DNA from: Flavobacteriaceae bacterium
GTDB lineage: Bacteria; Bacteroidota; Bacteroidia; Flavobacteriales; Flavobacteriaceae
Direction of reading: 5' to 3'
NCBI GenBank assembly: GCA_018669795.1
Contig: JABHSQ010000011.1
Coordinates: forward strand, 90,957-154,956
Length of the DNA: 64,000 nucleotides
The position numbers and the translations under genes are program-made. Positions within the stretch are counted from its first letter, which is position 1, and each line of letters starts with the position of its first letter. The notes beneath the pieces were generated by a model. It saw only the letters and a program-made list of their open reading frames with translations. It searched no databases and had not been told where the DNA came from. Shown piece by piece: positions 10,045 through 19,786 of the stretch.

Positions 10045-10494
10045 TTAATTTGAGAGCATTTTTTTTACAATTCCAGAAATAGTTTTACCATCTGCTTTTC
10101 CTGCTAGTTGACTATTAATTAATCCCATAACCTTACCCATATCTTTCATAGAGTTTGCTCCAGTTTTACTAATTATTTCAACTACCACTATTTCAACCTC
10201 ATTTTCACTCATTTGTTTGGGTAAAAATCGTGAAATAATCTCAGCTTGTTCTAATTCTGGTATTGCCAAATCTTCTCTATTCTGTTCTGAAAAAATGGAA
10301 GCACTATCCTTTCGTTGTTTTACTAATTTTTGCAATATTTTATTTTCATCTATTTCATTTAATTCAGACAAAGACCCGCTAGTTTTCAATAAAATTAATT
10401 CAGCTTTAACGGCACGCATTGCTGCTAAAGCTTGTTGATTTTTTTCTTTCATTGCAGTTTTTATTGCTTCCATTATTTTTTTTTCTAAGCTCAT
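10045..10494 (-). CDS. GatB/YqeY domain protein
   Basis: A 149-residue protein made up of the GatB/YqeY domain alone. In the amidotransferase GatB the same fold forms the tRNA-binding tail, so this stand-alone version is thought to touch tRNA metabolism, although its function is not settled. It starts SLEKKIMEAIKTAMKEKNQ and ends with MKDMGKVMGLINSQLAGKADG, both typical of the family. In flavobacteria this gene commonly follows ftsZ, as here. A terminator after ftsZ and a TAnnTTTG box at 10517-10524 suggest separate transcription. Confidence 0.92.
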   Translation of the reverse strand: MSLEKKIMEAIKTAMKEKNQQALAAMRAVKAELILLKTSGSLSELNEIDENKILQKLVKQRKDSASIFSEQNREDLAIPELEQAEIISRFLPKQMSENEVEIVVVEIISKTGANSMKDMGKVMGLINSQLAGKADGKTISGIVKKMLSN

Positions 10495-10516
10495 AATTTC
10501 TTGTATTTAATAATTT

Positions 10517-10524
10517 CAAAGGTA
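10517..10524 (-). promoter_or_regulatory. Promoter -7 box for the YqeY gene
   Basis: The minus strand reads TACCTTTG, an exact TAnnTTTG match, 22 nt before the ATG. It lies after the ftsZ terminator. Confidence 0.5.
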
Positions 10525-10582
10525 GTTAAATTTCTATTATTTGCTTTATTTCAAAAAAACCAAAACATAAAATATCAGCATG

Positions 10583-10622
10583 AAAAAAGTCCAAGAACAA
10601 CTATTGTTATCCTCAGACTTTT
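10583..10622 (-). terminator. Rho-independent terminator after ftsZ
   Basis: On the minus strand AAAAGTC ... GACTTTT encloses an inner AACAA/TTGTT stem and ends in a T-run. It starts about 20 nt after the ftsZ stop and so ends the division cluster. Confidence 0.75.
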
Positions 10623-10641
10623 AGTTTAAAAAACCATTATA

Positions 10642-12654
10642 TTAATCTACATTGTCATGTAAAAAAGAATTATTAGACCGCAAATCTAATTCATTATCAT
10701 CATCTGTATTTACTGAAGTTCTTGACAAGTTAGATTCTTGATTTGATGTTTTGTCTAATTCTATACCCATACGTTTATAAGCCGGTTGCTTTTCAATTTC
10801 ATCAATATGAGAAGGCTTGTTATTAAACTTATAATTAAACTCTTTCATTTGTCTTTTTCTAATTTCGGTACGTTCACTTAACAATTTAGAAATTGGCGTA
10901 TTTAAAGGATCTTCTGGTTCATTTTCTTCTTTATTAATTCGTTCCGGAACAGCTATAATTCTAGTTTCGAAAACAATTTCTTCATCACTAATTTCATCTT
11001 CAAGCGCTAATGGTTTAGCTTCATTTAAATGATCTTCTACTTCTTGATAGTTATCTAAACTATAGGTGATAGTTTGCTCTTTAGTAACTTCGGTAATAGG
11101 AGCTACTTCGATATGATCATTCACTTCAATTTCTTCAACACTAGAAGTCATTGTTTCCAATTTTATTCCAGCTTTATGATATTGTTTTTTTGTTTCAAAA
11201 GTCTCTTCAGAAGCAGTGTTCACTTCTAAATCAAACATTAATATTTGCTCCTCAGGAGACTCAATATTTATATTTACTTCGGTAAATTCATCTTCAATAG
11301 TTTCTTCTAATTTTGAATCTACAATAATAAAATCTTCAACATTAATCTCATTAATAGTTACTTCTTCAAATTCAGCCAAATGATGAATGTCAATTTCTTC
11401 ACAATTAACTTCAATGTTTTTTAATAAATCAGATGTTTCAATGCAATCCTTAAATGGAATGGATTTTTTTGGAATAGCAACTTCTTTAACTTCTTCAAAA
11501 AGAGAATGTCTAATTATTGGCTCTTCCATTTTATTTGTAATTGGTTCATTAGAAATTAAACCAATATTAAATTCATTTTTATCAGAAACTAAAACTTGTT
11601 CTGCTCGCTGTTCATCGTCAAGAATATGAATTACTTTTTTAGACTCTGTATTTACAATATCATTTTGTTGTTCTACATTAAACCCTGTAGCAATAACTGT
11701 AATAGCAATACTATCTTCCAAAGATTCATCATCACCAACACCCATAATAATATTAGCACCATGTCCAGCCTCACTCTGGATAAAGTCACTAATTTCACCA
11801 ATTTCATCAATAGTAATTTCTTCTAGCCCAGAAACAATTAACAACAACACATTTGTAGCTCCTTTAATTTTGTTGTCATTTAATAATGGAGAATCCAATG
11901 CTTTTGAAATTGCTTCGGAAGCTCTATTAGTTCCGCTTGCACTAGCACTACCCATAATCGCAGTTCCACTATTTGAAAGTACTGTTTTCGCGTCACGTAA
12001 ATCAATATTTTGTGTATAATGATGCGTAATTACTTCTGCAATTCCTCTAGCCGCAGTTGCTAACACTTCATCTGCTTTAGAGAATCCAGCTTTAAAACCT
12101 AGGTTCCCGTAAACATCCCGTAACTTATTGTTATTAATTACTATAAGAGAATCAACATTATCTCTTAACCTTTCCACCCCAATATTTGCTTGTTGGTTTC
12201 TCATTTTACCTTCAAACTCAAAAGGTATTGTTACAATCCCAACAGTTAGGATATTTAAATCCTTAGCCATTTTAGCAATAATAGGTGCTGCACCTGTTCC
12301 AGTACCACCCCCCATTCCAGCTGTTATAAACAACATTTTAGTATTTGTTGTAAGCATCGCTTTAATATCTTCCATACTTTCAACAGCAGACTGCTCTCCT
12401 ATTTCAGGGTTTGCACCAGCTCCTAAACCTTCGGTTAATGTAACACCCAATTGAATTTTATTAGGTACAGGGCTGCTATCTAAAGCTTGAGAGTCTGTGT
12501 TACAAATAACAAAATCTACACCGTTTATTCCTTGACTAAACATGTGATTGATTGCATTGCTACCACCTCCACCAACTCCAATGACTTTGATTACATTGGA
12601 TTGGTTTTTTGGCATATCGAACTGAAAACTGTCCATTTGTTTGTTACTACTCAT
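10642..12654 (-). CDS. ftsZ: Cell division GTPase FtsZ, long-tailed form
   Basis: Tubulin homologue that forms the division ring under the membrane. The GTPase core (about 1-330) has the first nucleotide loop GVGGGGSNAI near residue 26-35 and the tubulin signature GGGTGTGAAP near 114-123. At 670 residues it is much longer than E. coli FtsZ (383). The extra length is a very acidic, Glu/Ile-rich, low-complexity region (about 340-610), likely disordered. A conserved-looking block KQPAYKRMGIEL near 620 probably replaces the usual C-terminal peptide that binds FtsA, and a further 40 residues follow. Long tails are known for flavobacterial FtsZ. It is the last gene of the cluster, 57 bp after ftsA. 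Confidence 0.97.
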   Translation of the reverse strand: MSSNKQMDSFQFDMPKNQSNVIKVIGVGGGGSNAINHMFSQGINGVDFVICNTDSQALDSSPVPNKIQLGVTLTEGLGAGANPEIGEQSAVESMEDIKAMLTTNTKMLFITAGMGGGTGTGAAPIIAKMAKDLNILTVGIVTIPFEFEGKMRNQQANIGVERLRDNVDSLIVINNNKLRDVYGNLGFKAGFSKADEVLATAARGIAEVITHHYTQNIDLRDAKTVLSNSGTAIMGSASASGTNRASEAISKALDSPLLNDNKIKGATNVLLLIVSGLEEITIDEIGEISDFIQSEAGHGANIIMGVGDDESLEDSIAITVIATGFNVEQQNDIVNTESKKVIHILDDEQRAEQVLVSDKNEFNIGLISNEPITNKMEEPIIRHSLFEEVKEVAIPKKSIPFKDCIETSDLLKNIEVNCEEIDIHHLAEFEEVTINEINVEDFIIVDSKLEETIEDEFTEVNINIESPEEQILMFDLEVNTASEETFETKKQYHKAGIKLETMTSSVEEIEVNDHIEVAPITEVTKEQTITYSLDNYQEVEDHLNEAKPLALEDEISDEEIVFETRIIAVPERINKEENEPEDPLNTPISKLLSERTEIRKRQMKEFNYKFNNKPSHIDEIEKQPAYKRMGIELDKTSNQESNLSRTSVNTDDDNELDLRSNNSFLHDNVD

Positions 12655-12711
12655 AATTTTATTTTTGTGAGGTTGTGTTAGTTTGTTTTATTATGATGTC
12701 TTAAATATTTA

Positions 12712-14037
12712 TTATTCTGCGTTATCTAAAAAATCTTTTAGGTTTTCTACCCATTTATCGAAAAATCCTTGCCGTTTTGGTTTTAGTTTTTCTTCAATCT
12801 CTTTATCTAATTCTTCATTAGTTAGAGGTTCCAATTCTTTATTTATTATTTCTTCATCTTCAACTTCATTTATTTTGTTATTCTCCAATCCATTTAAAAC
12901 CAATCCAACTGCAGTTGCATACATCGGACTTGTAACTTCACTATCACTATCGCCTGCCATATGTTCATTAGGAAAACCAACACGAGTATCCATTCCTGTA
13001 ATATACTCCACTAATTGTTTTAAATGTTTTAATTGAGCTCCTCCTCCTGTTAATACAATCCCCGCTATTAGTTTTTTCTTTTGATCTTCGTGACCATAAT
13101 TTTTAATTTCTAGATAAACTTGTTCAACGATCTCAATTACCCTAGCATGAATTATTTTGGAAAGGTTTTTAAGCGAAATTTCTTTAGGTTCTCTTCCTCT
13201 TAATCCAGGTATAGAAACAATTTCATTGTCTTTATTTTCTCCTGGCCAAGCTGATCCAAATTTAATTTTAAGCAATTCTGCTTGCTTTTCAATGATGGAG
13301 CAACCCTCTTTAATATCTTCAGTTATAACATTTCCCCCAAAAGGAATTACTGCAGTATGTCTAATAATTCCATCTTTAAATATGGCCAAATCTGTTGTTC
13401 CTCCACCAATATCTATCAATGCAACACCTGCCTCTTTTTCTTCAATTCCCAATACTGCATTTGCTGAGGCTAACGGCTCTAATGTAATCCCAGAAAGTGT
13501 TAAACCAGAACTTTTAATACATCTCCCAATATTTCTAATGGAAGTCACTTGGCCCACTACTACGTGAAAATTAGCCTCTAATCTTCCTCCATACATACCT
13601 ATTGGTTCTTTGATTTCATTTTGTCCATCAACTTTAAAATCTTGTGGAAGTACATGAATTATTTCTTCTCCAGGTAACATCACTAATTTATGAACTTGAT
13701 TACACAGATTTTCAATATCAAGCTCATCAATTACAATATCACTATCTTTTCTGGTGATGTAATCGCTATGTTGTAAACTTCTAATATGTTGCCCTGCAAT
13801 TCCTACTATTACATCATAAATTTTCATTCCTGAAGAAGTTTCTGCATCTTGGACTGCTTGTTGAATTGACTGAATGGTTTGTGTTATATTATTTACAACT
13901 CCACGATGAACTCCTAAACTTTTAGATTTTCCAAGACCTAAAATCTCAAGTTTACCATATTCATTGTACTTACCAATCATGGCGACAATCTTGGTTGTAC
14001 CAATATCTAATCCAACTGCTATTTTATTATCCTCCAT
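12712..14037 (-). CDS. ftsA: Cell division protein FtsA
   Basis: Actin-like ATPase that anchors FtsZ filaments to the membrane. The phosphate 1 motif GLDIGTTKIVAMIG is at residues 9-22, the phosphate 2 motif is ALIDIGGGTTDLAIF near 205-219, and the adenosine motif GIVLTGGGAQLKHL is near 325. The FtsA-specific 1C subdomain lies between. The C-terminus RQGFFDKWVENLKDFLDNAE is an amphipathic helix suited to membrane binding. At 441 residues the length is normal. Its start overlaps the end of ftsQ by 11 bp. Confidence 0.97.
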   Translation of the reverse strand: MEDNKIAVGLDIGTTKIVAMIGKYNEYGKLEILGLGKSKSLGVHRGVVNNITQTIQSIQQAVQDAETSSGMKIYDVIVGIAGQHIRSLQHSDYITRKDSDIVIDELDIENLCNQVHKLVMLPGEEIIHVLPQDFKVDGQNEIKEPIGMYGGRLEANFHVVVGQVTSIRNIGRCIKSSGLTLSGITLEPLASANAVLGIEEKEAGVALIDIGGGTTDLAIFKDGIIRHTAVIPFGGNVITEDIKEGCSIIEKQAELLKIKFGSAWPGENKDNEIVSIPGLRGREPKEISLKNLSKIIHARVIEIVEQVYLEIKNYGHEDQKKKLIAGIVLTGGGAQLKHLKQLVEYITGMDTRVGFPNEHMAGDSDSEVTSPMYATAVGLVLNGLENNKINEVEDEEIINKELEPLTNEELDKEIEEKLKPKRQGFFDKWVENLKDFLDNAE

Positions 14038-14758
14038 TTGTTTCCTTTTTTGTAGCTACAACTTGATTTTTAAATTTTAAATTAATCAAACTATAAGTAT
14101 CAAGTAAACTATCATTCTTAGTTAGTTTGTAAAAAGCTTTAAATTTTTGAAACTTAGTTTCTATATCCTTAGATTTTCCAAAAAGCACTTTAAATTGATT
14201 CTTTCGAATTCTTAAAAATACATCTCCTTCAGTTGTAACATCCAAACCAACAACGTATTCCTTCATAAATTCATCATTAGTTATTTTTTTAACTAATTTT
14301 GTTACTTCTATGTATTGATTTTCTGAAATTCCAGTAACAATTGGAACTCTTGCTGAATGAACTGCTGACAAAGGCATGTTCTTTCCGTCTTCATCCAAAT
14401 AAAAATTTGGAATTCCCTCAACTCTAGCTATGGGTCTTCTTTGTATAACTTTTGCTCCTAAAACCCCATTAACTGTAACGTAAATATCTGCATTTTTAAT
14501 CATAGGGTTTTCTGACAATCTTTTTTCCATCTTATTCAAATCTAAAGTTTCTTTACCTATGCTCGTAACACTGTCTTTATTTTGTATTAACAATTTATTA
14601 ACCATATTTTCAGTGATAAATAACCGTTTTTCATCTTTAAATTCTATATCAATTTTAGTGATTTTTCTGACTTCATTTCTTTGTTTACTGAAACCAAACA
14701 TAAAAACGATTAAACTCGCAATAACTAAAAATTTTATGATGCCCCAGTTAATCTTCAT
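14027..14758 (-). CDS. ftsQ: Cell division protein FtsQ/DivIB
   Basis: Bitopic divisome protein that links early and late division proteins. One N-terminal membrane helix (about residues 7-25) is followed by a periplasmic POTRA-like part and the beta domain (about 60-230). The sequence is weakly conserved, as usual for FtsQ. The assignment rests on topology, the length of 243 residues, and the position between murC and ftsA with 11-bp overlaps on both sides. A short Lys-rich tail ends the protein. Confidence 0.88.
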   Translation of the reverse strand: MKINWGIIKFLVIASLIVFMFGFSKQRNEVRKITKIDIEFKDEKRLFITENMVNKLLIQNKDSVTSIGKETLDLNKMEKRLSENPMIKNADIYVTVNGVLGAKVIQRRPIARVEGIPNFYLDEDGKNMPLSAVHSARVPIVTGISENQYIEVTKLVKKITNDEFMKEYVVGLDVTTEGDVFLRIRKNQFKVLFGKSKDIETKFQKFKAFYKLTKNDSLLDTYSLINLKFKNQVVATKKETNGG

Positions 14759-16103
14759 CTTTTAAATGTTTTGTTACAGACTCTACTTCAACTCCAATAT
14801 CCCCAGCGCCTACCATTAATTTAACTTTACAATTAGATTTCTTAACTTCTATTGAAAGGTCTTCTTTAGTAACTATTTTTTTATTGCTATTTTCTATTTT
14901 ATCAAGTAGCCATTGCGAAGAAACCCCTTCAATTGGTTTTTCTCTTGCAGGATATATTTCTAACAATATTACTTCATCAAAACGAGATAAACTTTTTGCA
15001 AATTCATTTCCAAAATCCTTGGTACGAGAAAATAAATGCGGCTGAAAAACAATTAACTTTTTATTTTGAGGATACATTTCAGTAACAGCTTGATGTAACG
15101 CGTTGATTTCGGTAGGATGATGCGCATAATCATCAATTAATACTAAATTTTTAGTTCTTATTTTATAAGAAAATCTTCTTTTTACTCCTTTAAAGTCCTT
15201 TAAAGCTTTGGACAGGCAATCGATTGGGGAACCTGCTAAAATTGCCATACCTAAAGCAGTAAGAGCATTAAACATATTATGACGACCTGGTAAATGGAAT
15301 TGTAAATCTTTAATTTCTTCAGAAGGTGTTTTTAAATCAAAAACATAACTCCCTTCTTCTATCCTAACATTTCTAGCTTCAAAATCTGCATTTTCAGTTG
15401 CAGAAACTGTTTTCCCTTCTAATGGAAGTCCCTTTTTAAATAATAAATTATTAGAATCTGGAACTAACTTTGAAAACTCAATAAAAGTCTTTTCTAATGC
15501 TGAAGTGGTACCATAAATATCTAAATGATCCGCATCCATTGAGGTAATACAAGCTATGGTCGGTTTTAAATGAAGAAAAGAGCGATCAAATTCATCCGCT
15601 TCTACTACCATTATTTCACTTCCTTTATAAATAAGATTTGAGTTGTAATTTTCAGTCACACCTCCTAAAAATGCAGTTACCGGCATATTGCAACTTGCAA
15701 GTAAATGACCTAAAATAGCTGAAGTGGTAGTTTTTCCATGGGTTCCGGCAACCGCTAAACAAATGCTATTTTTGGATATTTCTCCAAGTAATTCTGAACG
15801 CTTCATAATACTATATTCTTTAGCGTTTAACCAAGAAATAATTTTATTATTTTTGGGTATTGCTGGTGTACAGACGATAAGCGTATTTTTATTTTTCTGG
15901 ATTAGTTCTGGAATCAAGGAAACTTCATCTTTAAATTGAATAGTAATTCCTTCATGAATCAACGTATTTGTAATTTCTGAAGGAGTCTTATCATAACCAA
16001 AAACTTTTTTACCTTGTAAATTAAAGTATCGAGCCAATGCACTCATACCGATACCCCCAATACCTACAAAATAAAAATTCTCTATGTTTTTAATACTACT
16101 CAT
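14748..16103 (-). CDS. murC: UDP-N-acetylmuramate--L-alanine ligase
   Basis: Adds L-Ala to UDP-MurNAc, the first amino acid of the peptidoglycan stem; cytoplasmic and ATP-dependent. The UDP-binding glycine loop FVGIGGIGMSALARYF is at 12-27. The ATP loop VAGTHGKTTTSAILGHLL is near 118-135. The Mur ligase middle motif VEADEFDRSF follows, and DDYAHHPTEI is in the C-terminal domain. The 451 residues are standard. It sits 4 bp after murG. Confidence 0.97.
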   Translation of the reverse strand: MSSIKNIENFYFVGIGGIGMSALARYFNLQGKKVFGYDKTPSEITNTLIHEGITIQFKDEVSLIPELIQKNKNTLIVCTPAIPKNNKIISWLNAKEYSIMKRSELLGEISKNSICLAVAGTHGKTTTSAILGHLLASCNMPVTAFLGGVTENYNSNLIYKGSEIMVVEADEFDRSFLHLKPTIACITSMDADHLDIYGTTSALEKTFIEFSKLVPDSNNLLFKKGLPLEGKTVSATENADFEARNVRIEEGSYVFDLKTPSEEIKDLQFHLPGRHNMFNALTALGMAILAGSPIDCLSKALKDFKGVKRRFSYKIRTKNLVLIDDYAHHPTEINALHQAVTEMYPQNKKLIVFQPHLFSRTKDFGNEFAKSLSRFDEVILLEIYPAREKPIEGVSSQWLLDKIENSNKKIVTKEDLSIEVKKSNCKVKLMVGAGDIGVEVESVTKHLKDED

Positions 16104-16107
16104 TTAA

Positions 16108-17211
16108 TTAATGAATCTTTGCTTCTTTTAATAATTTCTCTATCTCTTCAACTATTTCTTTTGTTGCGTTTGGTTTCCCTAATGCTTTACAATTTTTCGA
16201 TAATTGTAATTGATTTTCTTCTGAACTAAATAATTTATAAAATTCATCTTCAAATTGTATTTCTAAATCTTTTTCAGCAATTAAAATTGCAGCTTCTTTA
16301 CTGCTAATAGATTTTGCATTTTTTATTTGATGATCTTCTGACACATTTGGTGAAGGAATAAATACAACAGGTTTTCCCACCAAACATAATTCTGAAACTG
16401 ACAATGCACCTGCCCTAGAAATTATAAAATCGGAAGCTGCATAGGCCAAATCCATTCTATTTAAAAAAGCATGAACCTGCACATTTACATTTCCCTTTTC
16501 TTTATAAGATTCAAAATAATAACTACCGCATTGCCAAATGATTTGTAAATTTAATTTTGAGAAAAAATCTAAAGATGAATTGATCAAAGCATTGATTCTT
16601 CTTGCACCTAAACTTCCTCCTAAAACTAGGAGTGTCTTTTTCTGAGAATCTAGCTTAAAAAACGAAAGAGATTCTTTCCGTTTTTTAGAAATATCTAACA
16701 AATCTTGTCTTACTGGATTACCCGTTAATCTAATTTTTTCAGAAGGAAAATAGTGTTCCATACCATCGTAAGCAACACATATTTTTTTCACCTTAGCACT
16801 TAGCCATTTATTAGTGATTCCAGCATAAGAATTTTGTTCTTGGATCAAACACGGAATTCCTTTATTGGAAGCTACTTTTAATAATGGTGCACTTGCATAT
16901 CCTCCAGTTCCAATTGCTATATCGGGTTGAAATGATTTTATTATTTTTCTAGATTCCCATAAACTTGAAATAAGTTTTAAAGGAAATATTAAATTTTTTA
17001 AAGAGAAGCTTCGTTGAAATCCAGAAATCCAAAGTCCTTTTATAGTATAACCCGATTCCGGAACTTTATCCATTTCCATTCTATCTTTGGCTCCAACAAA
17101 TAGAAATTTAGCATCTGGATATCGCGATTTTAACTCATTCGCTATAGCAACTGCTGGATAGATATGACCTCCAGTTCCTCCACCTGATATGATAAATTTA
17201 TATGGCTTCAC
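16108..17211 (-). CDS. murG: UDP-GlcNAc:lipid I N-acetylglucosaminyltransferase
   Basis: Transfers GlcNAc to lipid I to make lipid II at the inner face of the membrane. A GT-B glycosyltransferase of 367 residues with the N-terminal glycine loop [17 protein letters not shown], a second glycine-rich loop GTGGYASAP near 104, and the nucleotide-sugar site [23 protein letters not shown]. Its start overlaps the end of ftsW by 14 bp, so translation is probably coupled. Confidence 0.97.
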   Translation of the reverse strand: MKPYKFIISGGGTGGHIYPAVAIANELKSRYPDAKFLFVGAKDRMEMDKVPESGYTIKGLWISGFQRSFSLKNLIFPLKLISSLWESRKIIKSFQPDIAIGTGGYASAPLLKVASNKGIPCLIQEQNSYAGITNKWLSAKVKKICVAYDGMEHYFPSEKIRLTGNPVRQDLLDISKKRKESLSFFKLDSQKKTLLVLGGSLGARRINALINSSLDFFSKLNLQIIWQCGSYYFESYKEKGNVNVQVHAFLNRMDLAYAASDFIISRAGALSVSELCLVGKPVVFIPSPNVSEDHQIKNAKSISSKEAAILIAEKDLEIQFEDEFYKLFSSEENQLQLSKNCKALGKPNATKEIVEEIEKLLKEAKIH

Positions 17212-18388
17212 TTAATATATCTAAAGGGTTTTCTTCTTGATTTTCAGTTTTTACAACTTCTCTTTTTGCACTAACACTTAATACCATTCCAATAGCCAAA
17301 CAAGTCATCCAAATAGATGATCCACCACTGCTAATAAGTGGTAAAGTTTGGCCTGTAACCGGAAATATTTCTACAGCAACCGCCATATTTATCAACGCTA
17401 CAAATACGATTGGCAACCCTACTCCTATAACTAATAATTTTCCAAATACTGTTTCTGCTTTATGTGCTACAATTACAAACCTAAATAGGAGTAACATATA
17501 CAAAAACATTAAAAATAACGAACCTACAAGTCCAAATTCTTCCACAATTATTGCGTAAATAAAATCGGAAGAAGATTGCGGCAAAAAGTTTTTCTGAATA
17601 CTTTTTCCCGGACCTAATCCTGTAATACCTCCTGAAGCAATTGCAATTTTTGCTTTTTCAATTTGATAATCTGCTTCCGTTTCTTCGCCATCCGTAAAAT
17701 TATCAATCCTACTCATCCACGTATCAACTCTATTAGGAAACAAACCAGGAAATGCTTTAGCTGAAACAACAAATAATGTTAGAAAGAAAGCGCCTGCAAA
17801 CAAAATTATTGATAAGTACTTTATTGGATAACCTCCTATAAAAACCAATACCGAGAGCATAGAAAAAATAATTGCTGCTGTAGAAAAATTAGCAGGTAAT
17901 ATTAATGCTAATACTAGAAAAATAGGAACCCAAAGAGGTAATATTGTTTCTTTAAATATAATCGTTTTATCTTTTATTCTTGCTAAATATCGCGCTACAT
18001 ACGTTAACAATACCACAGAAGCAAGTGTTGAACTTTGAAAAGTAAACCCAACAAATGGTATGCGTATCCAACGACTAGCATTTGCACCTTCAATAGTGGT
18101 TCCTTGTGTTATTGTTACAACTAACAAAATCAGTGCTATGGGTAATGCTATAACAGATAAGCCTTTAAAATAATGATAGGGAACTTTATGCACTCCATAT
18201 AAAATTACAAATCCCAAAACCAAATGTGCAAAATGTTTTAAAAGAAATTTTAGTGTATTTCCATCTCCATATAAATATGCCAAATTACTACTGGAGCTAT
18301 ACACTGGTAAAAATGAAAATAATGCTAACAAAGAGACAACAGCCCAAATAGTCTTATCTCCTTTTATATGTTGAAATACATTTTTCAT
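17198..18388 (-). CDS. ftsW: SEDS peptidoglycan glycosyltransferase FtsW
   Basis: Multi-pass membrane enzyme that polymerises lipid II at the septum together with its partner penicillin-binding protein. About ten membrane helices are visible in 396 residues. The long periplasmic loop contains the family stretch [21 protein letters not shown] ending in [13 protein letters not shown], the counterpart of the PEAHTDFIFAVIGEELG motif. A further hallmark is [12 protein letters not shown] near the end. It lies 28 bp after murD. Confidence 0.96.
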   Translation of the reverse strand: MKNVFQHIKGDKTIWAVVSLLALFSFLPVYSSSSNLAYLYGDGNTLKFLLKHFAHLVLGFVILYGVHKVPYHYFKGLSVIALPIALILLVVTITQGTTIEGANASRWIRIPFVGFTFQSSTLASVVLLTYVARYLARIKDKTIIFKETILPLWVPIFLVLALILPANFSTAAIIFSMLSVLVFIGGYPIKYLSIILFAGAFFLTLFVVSAKAFPGLFPNRVDTWMSRIDNFTDGEETEADYQIEKAKIAIASGGITGLGPGKSIQKNFLPQSSSDFIYAIIVEEFGLVGSLFLMFLYMLLLFRFVIVAHKAETVFGKLLVIGVGLPIVFVALINMAVAVEIFPVTGQTLPLISSGGSSIWMTCLAIGMVLSVSAKREVVKTENQEENPLDILSEAI

Positions 18389-18416
18389 TTTAAAATCTTA
18401 ACTAATTAAAATATAA

Positions 18417-19760
18417 TTATAGATTACGTACTGCATTTTTAAATTGTCTTCCTCTATCCTCATAGTCTTCAAATAAATCGAAACTAGCACAAGCAGGCGA
18501 TAACAATACTGCATCACCTCTTTTAGAAAGTCGGTAAGCAACCTTAACAGCATCTTCCATCGAATGAGTTTCTACCATTATATCAACTACATTTCCAAAA
18601 GCTCTTATTATTTTATCATTATTAACACCCAAGCAAATAATTGCTTTTACTTTTTCGTTAACCAGCGGAAATAGCTCGCTGTAATCATTTCCTTTATCAA
18701 CACCGCCTACAATCCAAACAGTGGGAGCCTCCATACTATCTAAAGCGTAAAATGTTGCATTTACATTGGTACCCTTAGAATCATTAATGTATTTAACATT
18801 GTTTATTTTTAATACGTTTTCTAAACGGTGCTCTACTCCTTGAAAGTTTTCTAAACTTCTTCTAATTGTTTCTTTTCTAATGCTTAGTAACTTCGAAACG
18901 GTTGAAGCAGCCATTGCATTTTTTGTATTGTGTTCTCCTTGTAATCCTAGTTTTGAGATTGGCATAGTAAATGGGTTGTTATCTATTGTTATTATTATTT
19001 CGTTATTTTTTATATATGCACCTTTTTCTAATTCTTTTTTTACTGAAAAAGGCAGTAATTGAGATTTAATTGTTTTTTTTGAAATCCATTCATTTATCTT
19101 ATCATCATCTGCATCATAAATAAAATAATCATCCTTTGTTTGATTCATTACAATCCTAAATTTTGAATCTATATATGCATCATAATCGCTTTCATATCTA
19201 TCTAAATGATCTGGTGATAGATTCGTTAAAACTGCAATGTGTGGAACAAAATCTTTAATTCCATCTAACTGAAAACTGCTTAATTCCAACACATACTCTT
19301 CAAAGTTTTCGGCTGCCACTAACTCAGCAAAACTTTTACCAATATTCCCAGCTAAGGCAACATTTTTTCCTGCATCTTTTAAAATTTGATACGTCATAGT
19401 TGCTACGGTAGTTTTACCATTACTCCCTGTAATACCAATTAATGTTGCAGTAGTATATTTTGCTGCAAATTCAATTTCAGAAATAACAGCTACTCCTTTT
19501 TCTTTCAACTTCAACACAATTAGAGCATTATCTGGAATACCAGGGCTTTTCATTACCAAATCTGCTGAAAGAATTACAGTTTCTGAATGAACTTCTTCTT
19601 CCCACTTAATCTCCTGATGTAAAAGAACTTGTTTATAATTATTTTTAATTTTTCCATAGTCCGAAACAAACACTTCAAACCCTTCTTTTTTTCCTAAAAT
19701 AGCCGTTCCTACTCCACTTTCCCCTGCTCCTAGTATGACTAATTTTAATTTTTTATTCAC
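18417..19760 (-). CDS. murD: UDP-N-acetylmuramoylalanine--D-glutamate ligase
   Basis: Adds D-Glu to UDP-MurNAc-L-Ala; cytoplasmic. The UDP-binding start LVILGAGESGVGTAILGKK is at 8-26. The ATP loop GITGSNGKTTVATMTY is near 114-129. VLTNLSPDHLDRY is the central motif, and SPACASFDLFEDYEDRGRQF is the C-terminal signature. The 447 residues are normal. It lies between mraY and ftsW with short spacers. Confidence 0.97.
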   Translation of the reverse strand: MNKKLKLVILGAGESGVGTAILGKKEGFEVFVSDYGKIKNNYKQVLLHQEIKWEEEVHSETVILSADLVMKSPGIPDNALIVLKLKEKGVAVISEIEFAAKYTTATLIGITGSNGKTTVATMTYQILKDAGKNVALAGNIGKSFAELVAAENFEEYVLELSSFQLDGIKDFVPHIAVLTNLSPDHLDRYESDYDAYIDSKFRIVMNQTKDDYFIYDADDDKINEWISKKTIKSQLLPFSVKKELEKGAYIKNNEIIITIDNNPFTMPISKLGLQGEHNTKNAMAASTVSKLLSIRKETIRRSLENFQGVEHRLENVLKINNVKYINDSKGTNVNATFYALDSMEAPTVWIVGGVDKGNDYSELFPLVNEKVKAIICLGVNNDKIIRAFGNVVDIMVETHSMEDAVKVAYRLSKRGDAVLLSPACASFDLFEDYEDRGRQFKNAVRNL

Positions 19761-19786
19761 TTTTATTCTTTCTATCTTTTATCTCC

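Noticed and set aside
12128..12454. Open frame of 108 codons antisense to ftsZ
   Set aside because: It is the mirror of the conserved FtsZ GTPase core; the sense strand is clearly the gene. Similar antisense frames in ftsA (13157-13567), pnp, dnaG, alaS and der were dismissed for the same reason.
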